From positions 2,674,157 through 2,738,156 of the forward strand of contig NW_004624742.1 of the NCBI RefSeq assembly GCF_000247695.1: a stretch of 64,000 nucleotides of DNA. The letters run 5' to 3'. The DNA comes from Heterocephalus glaber (lineage: Eukaryota > Chordata > Mammalia > Rodentia > Bathyergidae). Below, in pieces: positions 22,424 through 34,139 of the stretch. How positions within the stretch are numbered: position 1 is the first letter of the stretch; every line of letters starts with the position of its first letter. The notes beneath the pieces were generated by a model that searched no databases, had not been told where the DNA came from, and saw only the letters and a program-made list of their open reading frames with translations. A program made the translations under genes and the position numbers.

Positions 22424-22782
22424 TGCTAAGGTTTGGCTGAATGTCCTCCAATGGCCCATGGGTTGCCAGCCTGTGGTACTTTGGAATAGAGTGGAACCTT
22501 TGAGAGGTGGAGCCCACTGAGAGGAAATCAGGTCATCGGAGGTGTGCCCTTGAAGGACTGTGCCCTCCTTTTCCTTCCTGTCATTTGCTTCCTGGCTGTA
22601 GGAGATGAGCAGCTACCCCTGTAAAGTGCTCCCATCATGTGGTGCCTCATTCCAGACCCTAAACAGTGAGGTCATATAGCCATTGACTGAAACCTCTGAA
22701 ACCAGGAGCCAAAATATATCTTTCCTCCTCATAAGATTATTTATCTCAGGTATTTGTTACAACATCAGAAAGCCATCTAACA
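22424..22782 (+). mobile_element. MaLR LTR (MST/THE1-like)
   Basis: Starts TGCTAAGGTTTGGCTGAATG, contains GTGGAACCTTTGAGAGGTGG and AACCTCTGAAACCAGGAGCC, and ends in ATCTAACA, giving TG...CA ends over 359 bases. Solo LTR; no internal region seen. Confidence 0.85.
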
Positions 22783-22943
22783 AGTAGGAGCCTGCAGAGT
22801 TGAAGGCTAGTTTTCATTAGGTTCCTATGTGGTCATTCTAGTCCTCCTAAACCTCTTTAATCACCGAACAAGGATAAAATTACAATTTGAAGGTCTCAGA
22901 GAATTAAGTCTCTGACAGTATTTTCTTCAAAAACACCAATAAT

Positions 22944-23130
22944 AGCCAGGTATGGTGGTGCATGCCTTGATCTCAGCACTCTTGGAGACTAAAGCATGAG
23001 GATGGCAAATTCAGGCCTAGCCTGGGGAGTTTAGCAACTCAATGAGAACTTGTCTCAGAAGGAAAAATAAAAGGTTTGGGGATGTAGTTCAGTGCAAAGG
23101 CCCTGGGCTCAATCTCCAGTACTAGAAAAC
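22944..23130 (+). repeat. B1+ID composite SINE
   Basis: AGCCAGGTATGGTGGTGCAT to AGAACTTGTCTCAGAAGG, then TTGGGGATGTAGTTCAGTGC and CTCAATCTCCAGTACTAG. Confidence 0.92.
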
Positions 23131-23149
23131 AACCCAGCATACATTGGAT

Positions 23150-23300
23150 ACTCACAGTGCCTCAAAGTGCCATATTATTACCTTACATTTAACCTAATAG
23201 TCCAATGACCTGTAGGTACTATTATTGTTTTGATGAGGAAACTGAAGTTAAGAGACACATGGAGGCTGTTCTGTAATCAAACAGCTGCTGGATAGCAAAG
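23150..23300 (+). repeat. MIR SINE
   Basis: TTTGATGAGGAAACTGAAGT TAAGAGAC follows MIR. Confidence 0.65.
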
Positions 23301-23592
23301 ACAGGATCCAGAGCCAGCCATACCTGACTAGGTGCTGTGTTTTGTACCCTCTATGCTTACTTTGCTGTCTCCTTACTCTGCTCTGCCTGTACCCAAAAGT
23401 GTGGTATCCCTGTGAAGATTGATGTACACTCTGTTTTATGTTCCTTTTTGCCATATTTTTTCAAGATTTTTGCCCAGTTAGAACCAATTCTATGAACAAA
23501 TTATAATTCCATCAAAAGATATCTATGGAGGACTACCCATGTGCAAGGTGCTATAATAATGCTGTAGATTCATTATGAACATTAAGAAGTGT

Positions 23593-23764
23593 TGCTGGGC
23601 GCAGTGGCACATACCTGTAATCCCAGCTACTCAGGAGGCTCAGGCAGAAGGATCACAAATTCCAGGACACCTTAGATAATTCACCAAAAACTGTCTCAAA
23701 AATAAAGAGGTTGAGGGTGTACCTCAGTGCTCCCTGGGTTCAATACCTAGAACCACATACAATA
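23593..23764 (+). repeat. B1+ID composite SINE
   Basis: GCTGGGCGCAGTGGCACATA, AATCCCAGCTACTCAGGAGG, then the short ID part (GGTTGAGGGTGTACCTCAG, CCTGGGTTCAATACCTAG). Confidence 0.92.
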
Positions 23765-25125
23765 AAGAATCTATGTGAAAATACTTAAGGTTTAGATAAT
23801 AGAAATTCAACCAAAAAACATAATTTTGACTCATATAAACAAAGTATAGGAGTTAATCCAATTTGAAAGCCTAGTGAATTCAAGAATTCACAAAATGCCC
23901 TATTTTTACTTCCTTCTTTGGGGCCTGCTCTTCTCTTCCTTTCTCCATTCTATATGCAGGCTCAGACTTTGTCTACTTGGCAAGCAAGGTGGTCACCAAA
24001 AGCATCAGGTTCACATCCTCCCAACTAGGAATTCCAAAGGACAGAATGTCCCCCCGATCCCTTTATTTGTAACACCTCTCATTAGCTCTGTCTGAGTCTC
24101 ATGAGCCAATCATTATGGTCAGGGAAGTAGGGAGCTGTAACTGATAGCCACATCAATGCCATGTGGAGTAGGGGAGAAGTTACCCACAGAAATCAAAGGA
24201 AGAGGATACGAGGCAAAGACACTATACTGTAGTCATCTACCACCTCCCCACCATCAAAGAGCTTTTAATTTATTTGAGGATAAAAAGATATGTCAATGAA
24301 AAGATAATGTAAAGAAGCATACACCTGTCCGGTGAATGGTGCCCTAGAAGGATCATTGTGGGTTGAAAATAGACTACAAAATAAAAAATACAGAAGAACC
24401 GACCTTCACTACTTCCCAGAAGCCTTCCAGAGGGAGCCCGCTGTGTTGGCCTTTTGGCTCCCCTGCAGTTCTTGTTTGCCCTCTTCTCCCCATCAGTTTC
24501 TTGGCAGCTTTCCCCAGTGTCAGACCCATTGATGGTGTGAGGTCAGCAGGTGGACACTGGACAGTGAGGTGCCCTTCATGCGACACCAAATAGACGTCTT
24601 GCTCATCAGAGCAAGCAGAATAAATGGGAGCTGGCCATTTGTTGAAGTGTGTTGTATAAGGTCCAAGAAAGTGAGAAAAGAGCCAAGAGGAAGATACAAA
24701 AAAATTAATTCTCAATGAAACGATATCTTTTTGCTGAACATGTTGAATAATAACAGCCTTTCCTTGATGGAGAAAGCTCCATTCATGATGCTAATTAGAG
24801 AAGTAATTTGTCAGCTTCTCAAGATGCTTTAGAATCTTAGGCATAATAAAGCCCTTCCACACTCCTAACACTGTCTCTTTTTCTCTTTAGTTCTCTCTTA
24901 ACGTACCCCATGTTTTCACATTACTGCTATAACTTTCTGTTACACTTAAAAGAAAAAGTCTTCATAAAAGACTGCCTTTCATGTGGATTGGTGAGGATTC
25001 CTTGGAAGGATTCATAAAGAACAAGGGTGGATTTAATATTTCTGTCTTAAAAAGAATGGAGTAAGTGGCAACATGTCTTTGTCACCTGCCAAAACACTCC
25101 TTGTATCACCATTGGCTAAAGTGAT
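23765..25125. other. Intergenic stretch, nothing recognised
   Basis: Mixed composition. The largest open frame (minus strand, 24374-24715) has no recognisable domain or gene context. Confidence 0.45.
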
Positions 25126-25129
25126 TCAG

Positions 25130-25357
25130 ATTTTTTGTTTTGTTTGAGAGGGTTTTGGTGGGGTTTTTTTTGCAGTACTGGGGATTGAACCCAGAGTCTT
25201 CACACTGAGCTACACCTCTAGCCCCTTTTTATTTTTTTATTTTGAGACAGGGTCTCACTAAGTCACTAAATTGCCTAAGCTGGGCTCAAACTTGGGAACC
25301 TCCTGCCTCAGCCTCCCACAGCACTGGGATTACAGGTGTGGGCCACTGCACCTGCCT
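25130..25357 (-). repeat. B1+ID composite SINE, antisense
   Basis: AGTACTGGGGATTGAACCCA, CACTGAGCTACACCTCTAGC, T-rich linker, GAGACAGGGTCTCACTAAG to GGGATTACAGGTGTGGGCC. Confidence 0.92.
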
Positions 25358-26729
25358 TATAAAGCGCTCTAGTTTTCAACAATCATATCTTACAAGGATT
25401 ACTGATTTTTGTGAAGGTTCTAATTTGTATCAAAACAATTCCAATTTAGAGTATCACAGTTTTATGAATTTCTTTTTTCTATTGTCTAAAAACATTTTCT
25501 AGGTGAAAAATAACATAATTAAAATATATAGAAACCACCAAATGAGTCCTGGCTTACGTAGGATGCTGAAAGTATAGATTTAAGTACAAGGCATTGTATG
25601 TTAAAATTTCCAGTTCTGAGAAGGAAACAAGTCAGTTTCTACAATGAAAAGATTTCCTGGCTTTTTCCCCCTACTGTTCTGGAGAGGAATACAGTGGTCT
25701 AAAACCCAGGTTTCTTTAACCAAATCTGTTAACATATTTTTAATAAATTTATTGTTTGTGAACGGGAATTAGCTTACTCCATACACAAATTATGTATTAA
25801 ATGTTTTAGAAGACTAAGGGTCTGCCTTCCCTTTGTTAGCTATAATTCAGTCAGTAATCATACTGTTCAACATTTTTAAAACTATTTCTTCACCCACATC
25901 TAAGCCAGGTATTTTTAACCTAGAGTCCATGGCAGTCTTTACAGTTCGGGGGTTGTGTATATCAATGCGTTTTCCAGAAAGACAAACCATAGCTTTTCTT
26001 AAATTCTCTGTAGACTATTCCTTACCCCCTCCTCAACAAAAAGGTACAAAAAACCCAGAGGCTTTTAAATGGCATATTTATTTACTTTAAACTCTATTTT
26101 TTATCTGAAGCTTGAAACTCATGGAAAAAAACCCAACTTTGTCTCCTTTCCCTCTGTGCCTATCCAGTTATCCCACTTCAGAAATGAACAGTATGTAGAG
26201 TATGTGTAGGGCGTGTGTGTCTGCTCTTAAAACTGTGGGCACAGCAAGATGCAAGAAAAAAAGATTAAATGAACACTGACAATTTTTAAAAAGAAAACCA
26301 TAGATTTAAACAAAAATCTGCCTTGAATTTTTTTTAAATTTCTCTTCTGAATCTCTTGGCTATTGTTTGTTATTTAGTGTTTTTCACTGTACATTTTCTT
26401 GTGAGTGACTGTAAATTGCCAGATGCTATTTAAACTAGAAAAGCTAACACAGCAGATTTATGTTCTGTTATAAATTAAGTGATATGATGACATATGCTTA
26501 GTGGTTAGACTGACATACAAAATAAATCAAATGTAATCATTTGAATATAAGTTTGAGATATAAAGTAAACCATTCTGAGATCAAAACGAGACAGAACCAT
26601 AGAAGTAGCAGTTTGCCAATGCACAAATAAGCTAATTCTGCTTACAGTCAGCAAAAGAAAAGTAGTTCCGATTGGACATTTTTCTTCTTCAGGAAAACTT
26701 AATAATGCAGATGTAAAAACATAGAATTT
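25358..26729. other. Intergenic stretch, nothing recognised
   Basis: AT-rich single-copy-looking sequence without gene-like frames. Confidence 0.45.
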
Positions 26730-26900
26730 AGCTGGGCGTGGTTGTGTGTGCCTATAATCCAGCTAGTCAGGATGCTGAGGCAGGAAGATCAAAATCAAGG
26801 CCAGCATGGGCAATTTAGTGAAACCCTGCTTCCAAAACATACAATTTAAAAAATGCTGGAGCTATAGCTCAGGGCATCCTGGGTTCAATCCCTAGTACAG
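26730..26900 (+). repeat. B1+ID composite SINE
   Basis: AGCTGGGCGTGGTTGTGTGT to GTGAAACCCTGCTTCC, then GCTGGAGCTATAGCTCAGGG and GGGTTCAATCCCTAGTACAG. Confidence 0.92.
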
Positions 26901-27940
26901 AGTTGGGAATTGGGTGTTAGAGCACAGAGGTTTGTACATGGACACATTTACTTTATTTTTTTTTTGACAGGTGAGGATACACGACCTAAAGACTCTTTAA
27001 GACACAAGGTTGCTAGTCAAAAAAGCTCTAAAGTAGCTATTGTAATTCCCAGGCCTTTCCACTGACCCTTATCCAAAGCATTAAAGAGAAAACAATTGGG
27101 TTGCAAATTATTATACAAAGTTATTAAAGAATACACAGTTAAAATACATTTACAATGCCTGGAACTCAGATAACAATGTTACTATCAGGAGAGCTGAAAA
27201 GATACTGCCTACCAATGAACAAGTGATAACAAGAACAAAATGTAGGGCTGAGGTTAAACTGTGTCATTCTGGTTCTTAGGCCAGAAGCCAATTTTTAAAT
27301 TGATTTTATTAAAATCATTTTTTTCATTTAAAGTTATACTACCCTCTGGAGGAGATAAAGTGAGGGAAGTAAAGAACTCTAGCTTTTTAGAACACAAGTT
27401 TCTAAGAAGTCAAATTTTCTCCCCGCTCAGGGGATCATCTGTTATTTATATAATTTTAATTAAAAAATAATCCTGTACCCTGAGATTTTTGTTTGCTTTG
27501 CCATGCTTCCCATCTACACGCCTGACATTAGGAGTTGGCTGTTTCCCATGCTTAGCCTATCAATGAAATTAGAAGTAAAAGAAAAATGACTCCACCTTAT
27601 TTGTGGAGAAATTCAATTATGTTTTCTTTGTTTTTTGTCTTTCCAAGGAAGAATGGATACCAGAAAGTTGGTTAAAATGGGACTTATTGGTGGAAGAAAC
27701 TTCAGTATCTTTTGGGCCAGCCTGGAACTAACTACACAGGAGGAAGCAGACTGTCCATGGATTTTCCCATTATGCGCAGTGACTATGTTCCTGCTGTAGG
27801 GAAGTGCTGGGCATAAATCATCCAATTTTATTTCCCATGGACTTTTTGTGGCTTGCACTGTCCTGTACCATAGGGCTGCCTTCATTTATTTTGTCTATTT
27901 TATCTCCCTCATACAGCCTGGCTAACAGTTATTATGTTTC
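26901..27940. other. Intergenic stretch; possible MIR remnant at 26965-27060
   Basis: CAGGTGAGGATACACGACCT resembles a MIR core. The rest is AT-rich with nothing recognised. Confidence 0.4.
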
Positions 27941-27944
27941 TACA

Positions 27945-28130
27945 GTGTCTCCAGGATTCTACTTGACATTCTACATGCATTAGCACGTTTTCTTTTTGGA
28001 GCAACCCTCCAAGATAACTGCTATTACCTGTATTTTCTGTGTAAGGAAGCTAAACTCAGAGAGATTAGGCAATTTGCACAAAATCACACAGCTGGTAGGG
28101 AGTGGGAATGAGACGCAAACATACATACAG
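27945..28130 (+). repeat. MIR SINE
   Basis: CTAAACTCAGAGAGATTAGG and AAATCACACAGCTGGTAGGG are a well-preserved MIR core. Confidence 0.85.
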
Positions 28131-28935
28131 TGTGTGTGATTCCAAAACTCCTTGGAAACCCTACCAGATAGAATTGTTTTATCATCTTTGTTTTTTTAAC
28201 AGGTGTTAGCAAATTGCTATATTAATAGTAGGTACTCAGTGATCTTAAGGACAAAAAATCAAAGCACAGAACTCAATAGCATTCATGTATACCAATAACG
28301 AACCCACTGAGAAATTAAGAAAACAATATCATTCACAATAGCTGCAAGAAAAATTAAATACTTAGGGATTAGCCTAACAAAGAAAGTGAAATACCTCTCT
28401 AATGAAAACTATAGTACTCTGAAGTAGGAGATTAAAGAAGACATCAGAAAATGGAAAGATATCCCCTGTTCCTAGACAGGTACAACCAATGGCCATACTT
28501 TCAAAACTGACATACAGATTTAATGCAAATCTAAACAAAATATCAACAGAACTAGTGAAAAATATTCTTAAAATTCATATGGAACCAAAAGAGACCCAGA
28601 ATAGCAAAAGCAATCCTGGGCAACAAGAGCAAAGCAGGAGGCATTACAATCCTGGTTTTGAATTATTTTACAAAGCTACAATGATAGAAACAGGATGGTA
28701 CTGGTGCAAAAAGAAACATATAGATCAATTGTACAGAATAAAGGATGCAGAAACAACTCCAAGCCTATTCAGCCATTTGATCTTTGACAAAGAAGCAAAA
28801 ACATACCCTGGAGAAAAGATAGCCTTTTAAAACAAATGTTGCTGGAAAAACTGGCTATAGACATGCAAAAGATTAAATCTAGATCCGATGCCTCAGCATG
28901 TACTTAACTAAAATTAGAATAGATTAAAAAGATCT

Positions 28936-29090
28936 AGTTTTTTTTCTTTTTTGGGACAGGGTCTTACTATGTAGTTCAGGCTGGCCTTGAACTCATTACA
29001 TAGCCCAGGCTGGCCTCAAACTTGTGGCAGTCCTCCTGCCTCAACCTCCCCGGTGCTGGGATTACAGGCATGTGCCACCACACATGGCTA
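28936..29090 (-). repeat. B1 SINE with internal duplication, antisense
   Basis: The motif TATGTAGTTCAGGCTGGCCT is followed at once by a second version, CATAGCCCAGGCTGGCCTC, i.e. a tandem duplication of about 29 bases typical of B1. TSD AAAAGATCTA on both sides (ending at 28935 and starting near 29092) in L1. Confidence 0.93.
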
Positions 29091-29873
29091 AAAAAGATCT
29101 AAATATTAAAACAAAAACACTTAGCTTTCTGGAAGATAAAATAGGTAAAGCTCTTGAAGATATAAGCATAGGTATGGACTTTCTAAACAGAACCCCAATT
29201 GCACAAGATGTGACATCAGTAATCAACAACTGGGGTCATATCAAATTAAAGATCTTCTGCACAGAAAAGGAAACAACCAGCAGAGTAAAGAAACAACCCA
29301 TAGAATGGGAACAAAATTTTGTCAGCTACTCCTTGGACAGAGGACTAATATCTAGAATACATAAAGAATTCAAAAAATGTAGACCCTCCAAAATAAAAGA
29401 CCCAACAAGAAAAAGAGGGGCAACTGAAAGGAATAGAAACTTCTCATAAGAAGTACAAGTGGGAAATAAATAAATGAAAAAATGTTGAACATCTCTGGCC
29501 ATTAGAAAAGTGCAAATTAAAACAACTCTGAGAGATTACAGTTTACTCCAGGAAGAATGGCTATTATTAAGAAATCAAATAATATGCTGGCAAGGGTAAA
29601 GGAACCCTTCTACATTATTGGTGGGAATATAAACTAGTACATCTGAGTATAGAAATCAGTATGGAGATTCTTCAAAAACTAAAAATAGAAATTCCACTCA
29701 ATTCAAGCTATTTCTCTTCTAAGTATCTTCTTGAAAAAAAATCATATTACCGTGATACACGCATACTCATGTTTATAGCAGCACAACTCATCAGAACTAA
29801 ATCTTGGAAGCAGCCTACATTTTCACCAACAGATGAATGGATAAAGAAAAAGTGGTATTTATATAATAGAATA

Positions 29874-30340
29874 TGTCTTAGTTACTTTTCACATTGCTGA
29901 GACAAAATACCCTACGTTCTAAGTTAAAGGATGAAAAGTTTATTTTGGCTCAGTGTTTGTAGGGGTTTCGTTTCGTAGTGGGCTGGCTCCAAGGCAAGGT
30001 GGCATTGCAGAGGGGCATCGCAAAGGAGAAACAGATCATGGCAGTCAGAAGGCAGGAAAGCAGCAAAGCAGTGAAGTATCGAGGAAGCAAGCAGCCAGCC
30101 ACAGAGCAGCCTTCTTTCTGTCCCTTATATTCTATCCATGCTACGTGCCCTTAGGATAGATAACGCTCACACCCAGAGTGGGCCTTCCCATTATCCCCAC
30201 CCAGAACTAATCATTGGACTAATTTAGGAATCACACATCCTTAATCCCAGCATCACACACTCTAGATCCAGCCACCACTGAAAAGCCCCACCTATAACTG
30301 CTTGTGACTTTGGGGTGACATCTAGGCCTAAGCCACAACA
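29874..30340 (-). mobile_element. Solo MaLR-type LTR with 5-bp TSD inside L1
   Basis: 467 bases beginning TGTCTTAGTTACTTTTCAC and ending CACAACA (TG...CA), flanked by GAATA at 29869-29873 and 30341-30345. The L1 text is continuous once it is removed. Five-base TSDs are typical of ERVL/MaLR elements. Confidence 0.9.
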
Positions 30341-30593
30341 GAATACTGCTCTGATATACAGAAGGATAAAATTGAGTCATTTGTAGAAAAATGGATGCAC
30401 CTTGAGAACATAATGTTAAGTGAAACAAATCAGACACACAAATTTAAATACCATCTGGTTTCTCTTATACAGTATGAGAAACCAAAGTATAAATAAATTA
30501 AAGAACAAAAAGATATATAATAGGGGACAGAAAGGTAGATCTTTTGTAAATGAGGTCAGGAAAGAAATGGGAAGTAAAAAGAATTAAGATGTG

Positions 30594-30680
30594 GGCCGGG
30601 GATTTAGCTCAGTGGTTCCGGCACCTGCCTCACAAGCACAAGGTCCTGAGTTTGATCCCTGGTACCAAAAAAAAAAAAAA
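30594..30680 (+). repeat. ID-type SINE (young subfamily)
   Basis: GGCCGGGGATTTAGCTCAG to GATCCCTGGTACC plus a 14-base A tail. A TSD that includes AAAGAATTAAGATGTG lies on both sides (ending 30593 and 30693). Confidence 0.95.
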
Positions 30681-30954
30681 GAATTAAGATGTGTTTCATA
30701 CATTTACTGGCTCCCCACAATTGCTGTAGTAATTATGTACTGCAAAAATGTACCAATAAAAATTTTTAAAAATTATCTTGAAAAGAATGAACAAATGATA
30801 TGTTTTAGTAAGAAAAAACATACAACTTTTTAAAATGTAATTTTCAACATTTCAGAAATGTTTTGTTCAACTCTGGGAGGGGGGACAACCTATACACCCT
30901 AAAATTCAGCAACCCATTAATACATCAAGTATCTCTGTCTTCTGAGAGGCAGTG

Positions 30955-31330
30955 AACTGTCAGACAATGGAATTCAGATCAGAGCCACCCACCAGCAAGA
31001 CAGACGAATTATGGCCTCGATATGAATGTGATAGCAGGTCCCCAGGCAGGCTGCAAGGATTCAAATCTTGTCTCGCTTCTCATCTTGAGCAAGCTACTGT
31101 GCTTCTCTGTGCCTTGGTTGTTTCATTTGTAAGGTGGGGATTATAGCTGTAACTTCTTTATAGGGTTGGGGTTTTTTTGGTACTAGGTATTGAACTTGGG
31201 ACCCTGTGCTTTCGAGGCAGGCAGTGGAACCACTGAGCTAAATCCCCGGCCCGTTATAGGGTTGTTTTGAAGATGAAGTGAGTTATAGATGTAAAGCCTA
31301 TAGTAACACACAGTAAACACTCAATAAAAA
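30955..31330 (+). repeat. MIR SINE split by an ID element
   Basis: AGCAAGCTACTGTGCTTCTC TGTGCC, then after the insertion GATGAAGTGAGTTATAGATG and CAGTAAACACTCAATAAA. Nearly complete MIR. Confidence 0.85.
31169..31253 (-). repeat. ID-type SINE (young subfamily), antisense
   Basis: Poly-T, GGTACTAGGTATTGAACTTG, then GGAACCACTGAGCTAAATCC CCGGCC. TSD TTATAGGGTTG on both sides (31158-31168 and 31254-31264). Confidence 0.95.
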
Positions 31331-31391
31331 GCTTTATTAACTTAAATTCATTTTTTTCATAGCCCTTGTAAAGTCCTTACCACTCTTTGGG

Positions 31392-31445
31392 AGTGAAGCA
31401 TTTTCTTTTTCTTTTTTTTCTTTTTTTTTTCAGTGAAGCATTTTC
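31392..31445 (-). repeat. Poly(A)-only retroinsertion with 14-bp TSD
   Basis: AGTGAAGCATTTTC occurs at 31392-31405 and 31432-31445. Only 26 bases of poly-T with three C lie between. Read on the minus strand this is an insertion made solely of an A-rich tail. Confidence 0.75.
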
Positions 31446-32680
31446 AAAAAGTACTTAGTAGCCCAGATCCAGGGTTCTTTGTGTTTCATTCCAGAGGTTC
31501 CTGAGTGTGAACCACGTGGACATTGCATTATTAATGTCTTGTGCTCCCTGACTGCAGGCAAACTCTTGTCCCTTGTCAGCTCAGCCTGTGTACCAGGCTT
31601 GCTGTACTTAGTGAATCTCAGAGTGCAGTAAGAGGAACTGAAAGTGGCAGAAAGTGAAAGCAAAATAAAATTTAGCTAGGAATCACTGAGCTGCTTTTCC
31701 CCTTGCCGTGTATGAAAGAAGAAAATGAAGAAGAGGAAGGGGAAACGAAAGGGGAAGAAGAGGAAGAGGAAGAAGGTAAATGGAAAATCTGTGAGGTCTT
31801 GTATGCATTTCAGAGTGGTTTTGTTTTATAAATATAAATATAAATAAAGATTTCCCTTTTTTTATTCAGCAAACATCTCCTGAATGTCTACTGCAGTGTG
31901 CCTGATTCCCTTATACATCTGGTGGCTATCTACCCTGGGTTTTCTAGAATAATCCTAACTTTTAATGTCTTTGGTGTCTTCTCATGGAAATAAATTTAAA
32001 AGACAGGGGCCAGGGGGAGGGGCTTTCTCAGCCCGTATGGCCAGAGTTTTGTTTCATATTTACTTTCAGCTGTGTTTATGCTTGCCCTGAGATTAGGAGC
32101 CGCATGCTTAAAAAAAAAGAAGTCTTCATATCCTTCTGGGTTGCATGAGCCAGGCAAGGAATTACGAGCAGGTATCCTCCGTGTCTTCTTTGGAGGAAGA
32201 GTTATGTTAACATTGTTATCTGTAATTGTGTTTGTTTCTTTGGGGCTGGCATTACTGGAAAATTTCTTGTAATTTTTTTCCATTTTACAATGAGATGTGT
32301 TACTATGGTAAGCAAAAAAAGAAAAATGTTTTAAACTATTGTCTCACTGCCACAAATAAAATGGACATTCTCTTTTTCAGCAAGAATAAGAAGGGGTGGG
32401 GAAAAGCTACACTCCTTCAGGGGAGCGTTCATCTGCTTTTCTCATCTTAGTATCACAAAGAGATGCACTCAGTGAACAAAGTTATCTTTAATATCCCTTA
32501 ACACATGTTTACTTTCACAAACAGCAATATTGTAGTCTACCCTAAGTATCCCAAAAAGTGTGTATATACACTGTGGATTTACACAGACTAAATATTTTCA
32601 CTTAATGAAAGGATTCATCAGTTTACACTGCAAAGGTCCTCAGGAGGTTTAGAGTATGTTTTGGTTTGCTTCATTTTCCT
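31446..32680. other. Intergenic stretch, nothing recognised
   Basis: Contains a purine-rich run (31715-31778); otherwise ordinary. Small open frames lack support. Confidence 0.45.
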
Positions 32681-32684
32681 TGTG

Positions 32685-32935
32685 AGATAGTAGAGTAGAT
32701 TAAAAGAGCTCTGGACAACCAAAGTACAAGTTTTGAATTCTGCCTTCACTCTGATCAACTAGGTGTCTGTGGGCAGGGTTTTTTGTTTGTTTCTTGTTTG
32801 TTGTTTTTCTTGTACTTCTGTGTCTCCGCTGTAAAATGAGAATAATTTAAAATGTTATAGATATGTATTAAAACCCCTGATACAATGCCAGGAGTATAGA
32901 TATAAATGTTGGCTACTGTTATTACTATTGTTTAT
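32685..32935 (+). repeat. MIR SINE
   Basis: AGAGCTCTGGACAACCAAAG, TCTCCGCTGTAAAATGAGAA and GATACAATGCCAGGAGTATA in MIR order. Confidence 0.7.
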
Positions 32936-32939
32936 TAAA

Positions 32940-33905
32940 GCTTTACAGAACACCCAGGGCATGAATTGAAGAGTAATTACAGTAATAATCACAGGTCCCA
33001 AAATGCATCATGGAGGCTCAGATCTAATTGGTATGAAAAAGAAAGCTTTTCATCCTTAATCTCAGCCAAGTGATTTAAATGCTTAGGCTCACATCATTTC
33101 ATGCTTGGAGTTCTGAGAACACAGAGGCCCCCTTCACTTCCTTGTTTATTTGACATGAGGGGAAATCCCACCCTCCTCCAGCCTCTCCAGGCTGACCTTT
33201 GAGGTTCAGCCAGAAAAAAAAAAAAATACAGCGAATTTGGGAGCAGGGATGTTGGAATTACAGCCTAGCCAGAGGAATTACAGAAGCTTCAACCCAACAA
33301 AAATACCCAAACTTCAGAATAAACTTTTCAGCTTGATAAATAGACGAAGAGCTGTCCTCCATAGTGAGGGTAGGAAGGCCCCTCCCAGCCTGTTGCCTCT
33401 TCTTGGAAGCATGAGAGAGAGCCCAAGGGACCAGTGGGCCAGCAGGCTAAAGGCCCAACACTGACTGCCAAACAAGGGGATTTGCTTCAGATTCCTGGTT
33501 CCAAGCCCTACTAAGCTTTAAGAACAAGTGTGAGGAGGGAGGAGTGAGGAGCAGCAGACAGCTGTGCTTCATGCTCCAGAACCTGGCTCTGGCAGCCCTG
33601 GTTGTATGTGCACCTGGCACACTGTGCTGTGGGCTTCCCTGTGGCCTGGGAGTGTAGGAGCTCTGGCTCTTTGCTGAGATTATTTGTAAGTCCTTAGGTC
33701 AGCGGGCTTCCTACCCATGTCATGCTTGCTCTGACCTCCTTCTAGAATCAGGGAAGAGCCCCTGGGAAGTGGACAAGGGCCACAGGCCACTGGGATGCTG
33801 GACACTCCTATCCTGACCCACATATGAATCCCCTTGACCCCTCTTGTCTATGTCCCAGGCCCTCTTTCTGTAATTCCATTGCAATTCAAATGAAAAGTGG
33901 TTTCT
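32940..33905. other. Intergenic stretch, nothing recognised
   Basis: GC content is slightly raised over 33360-33850. No gene or repeat recognised. Confidence 0.45.
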
Positions 33906-33907
33906 TT

Positions 33908-34138
33908 CTTTTTTTTTTTTTTTTTTTTAAGGGTGACAAGAGAGTTTAACAGGATCCTTCTACCCCTTTTATCTTATTCAGACTACCAAAACGTGGTTTC
34001 TTTTGATCAAAGGTAGAGAGGCCTTCAAGAGTGGAGACCCATAAAGTAGCCCCTCTTACTGGTCTCAGAGTGTTCAGGTACTCCCAATCAGGGGAGTCCA
34101 GAAGAGCACAGAGGGCTAGATAGGATAGCGTCACCCTT
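33908..34138 (-). repeat. 210-bp unit with 9-bp terminal inverted repeat and poly-T, identity unknown
   Basis: AAGGGTGAC (33929-33937) and GTCACCCTT (34130-34138) are perfect inverse complements bounding 210 bases, with about 20 T outside the left end. On the minus strand this looks like a terminally paired RNA copy followed by a poly(A) tail. Flanks share a degenerate AATGA(A/C)AAGTG, a possible old TSD. A small DNA transposon is the alternative. Confidence 0.4.
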
Positions 34139-34139
34139 T

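Larger units (their letters stand above)
28235..30775 (+). mobile_element. L1 ORF2 3' part plus 3' UTR, interrupted by three insertions
   Basis: The longest L1 in the window. It reads from ORF2 C-terminal coding sequence (frames 28489-28830 and 29103-29449 are relics, with [12 protein letters not shown] and RISRIHKEF-like text broken by stops and frameshifts) to a tip AAAATGTACCAATAAAAATT and poly-A. An antisense B1 (28936-29090), a solo LTR (29874-30340) and a young ID SINE (30594-30680) interrupt it. It cannot encode a working ORF2 protein. Confidence 0.95.

Noticed and set aside
28489..29449. Open frames of 113 and 141 codons
   Set aside because: They are relics of L1 ORF2, with frameshifts and a B1 insertion between them. 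They are not host genes.
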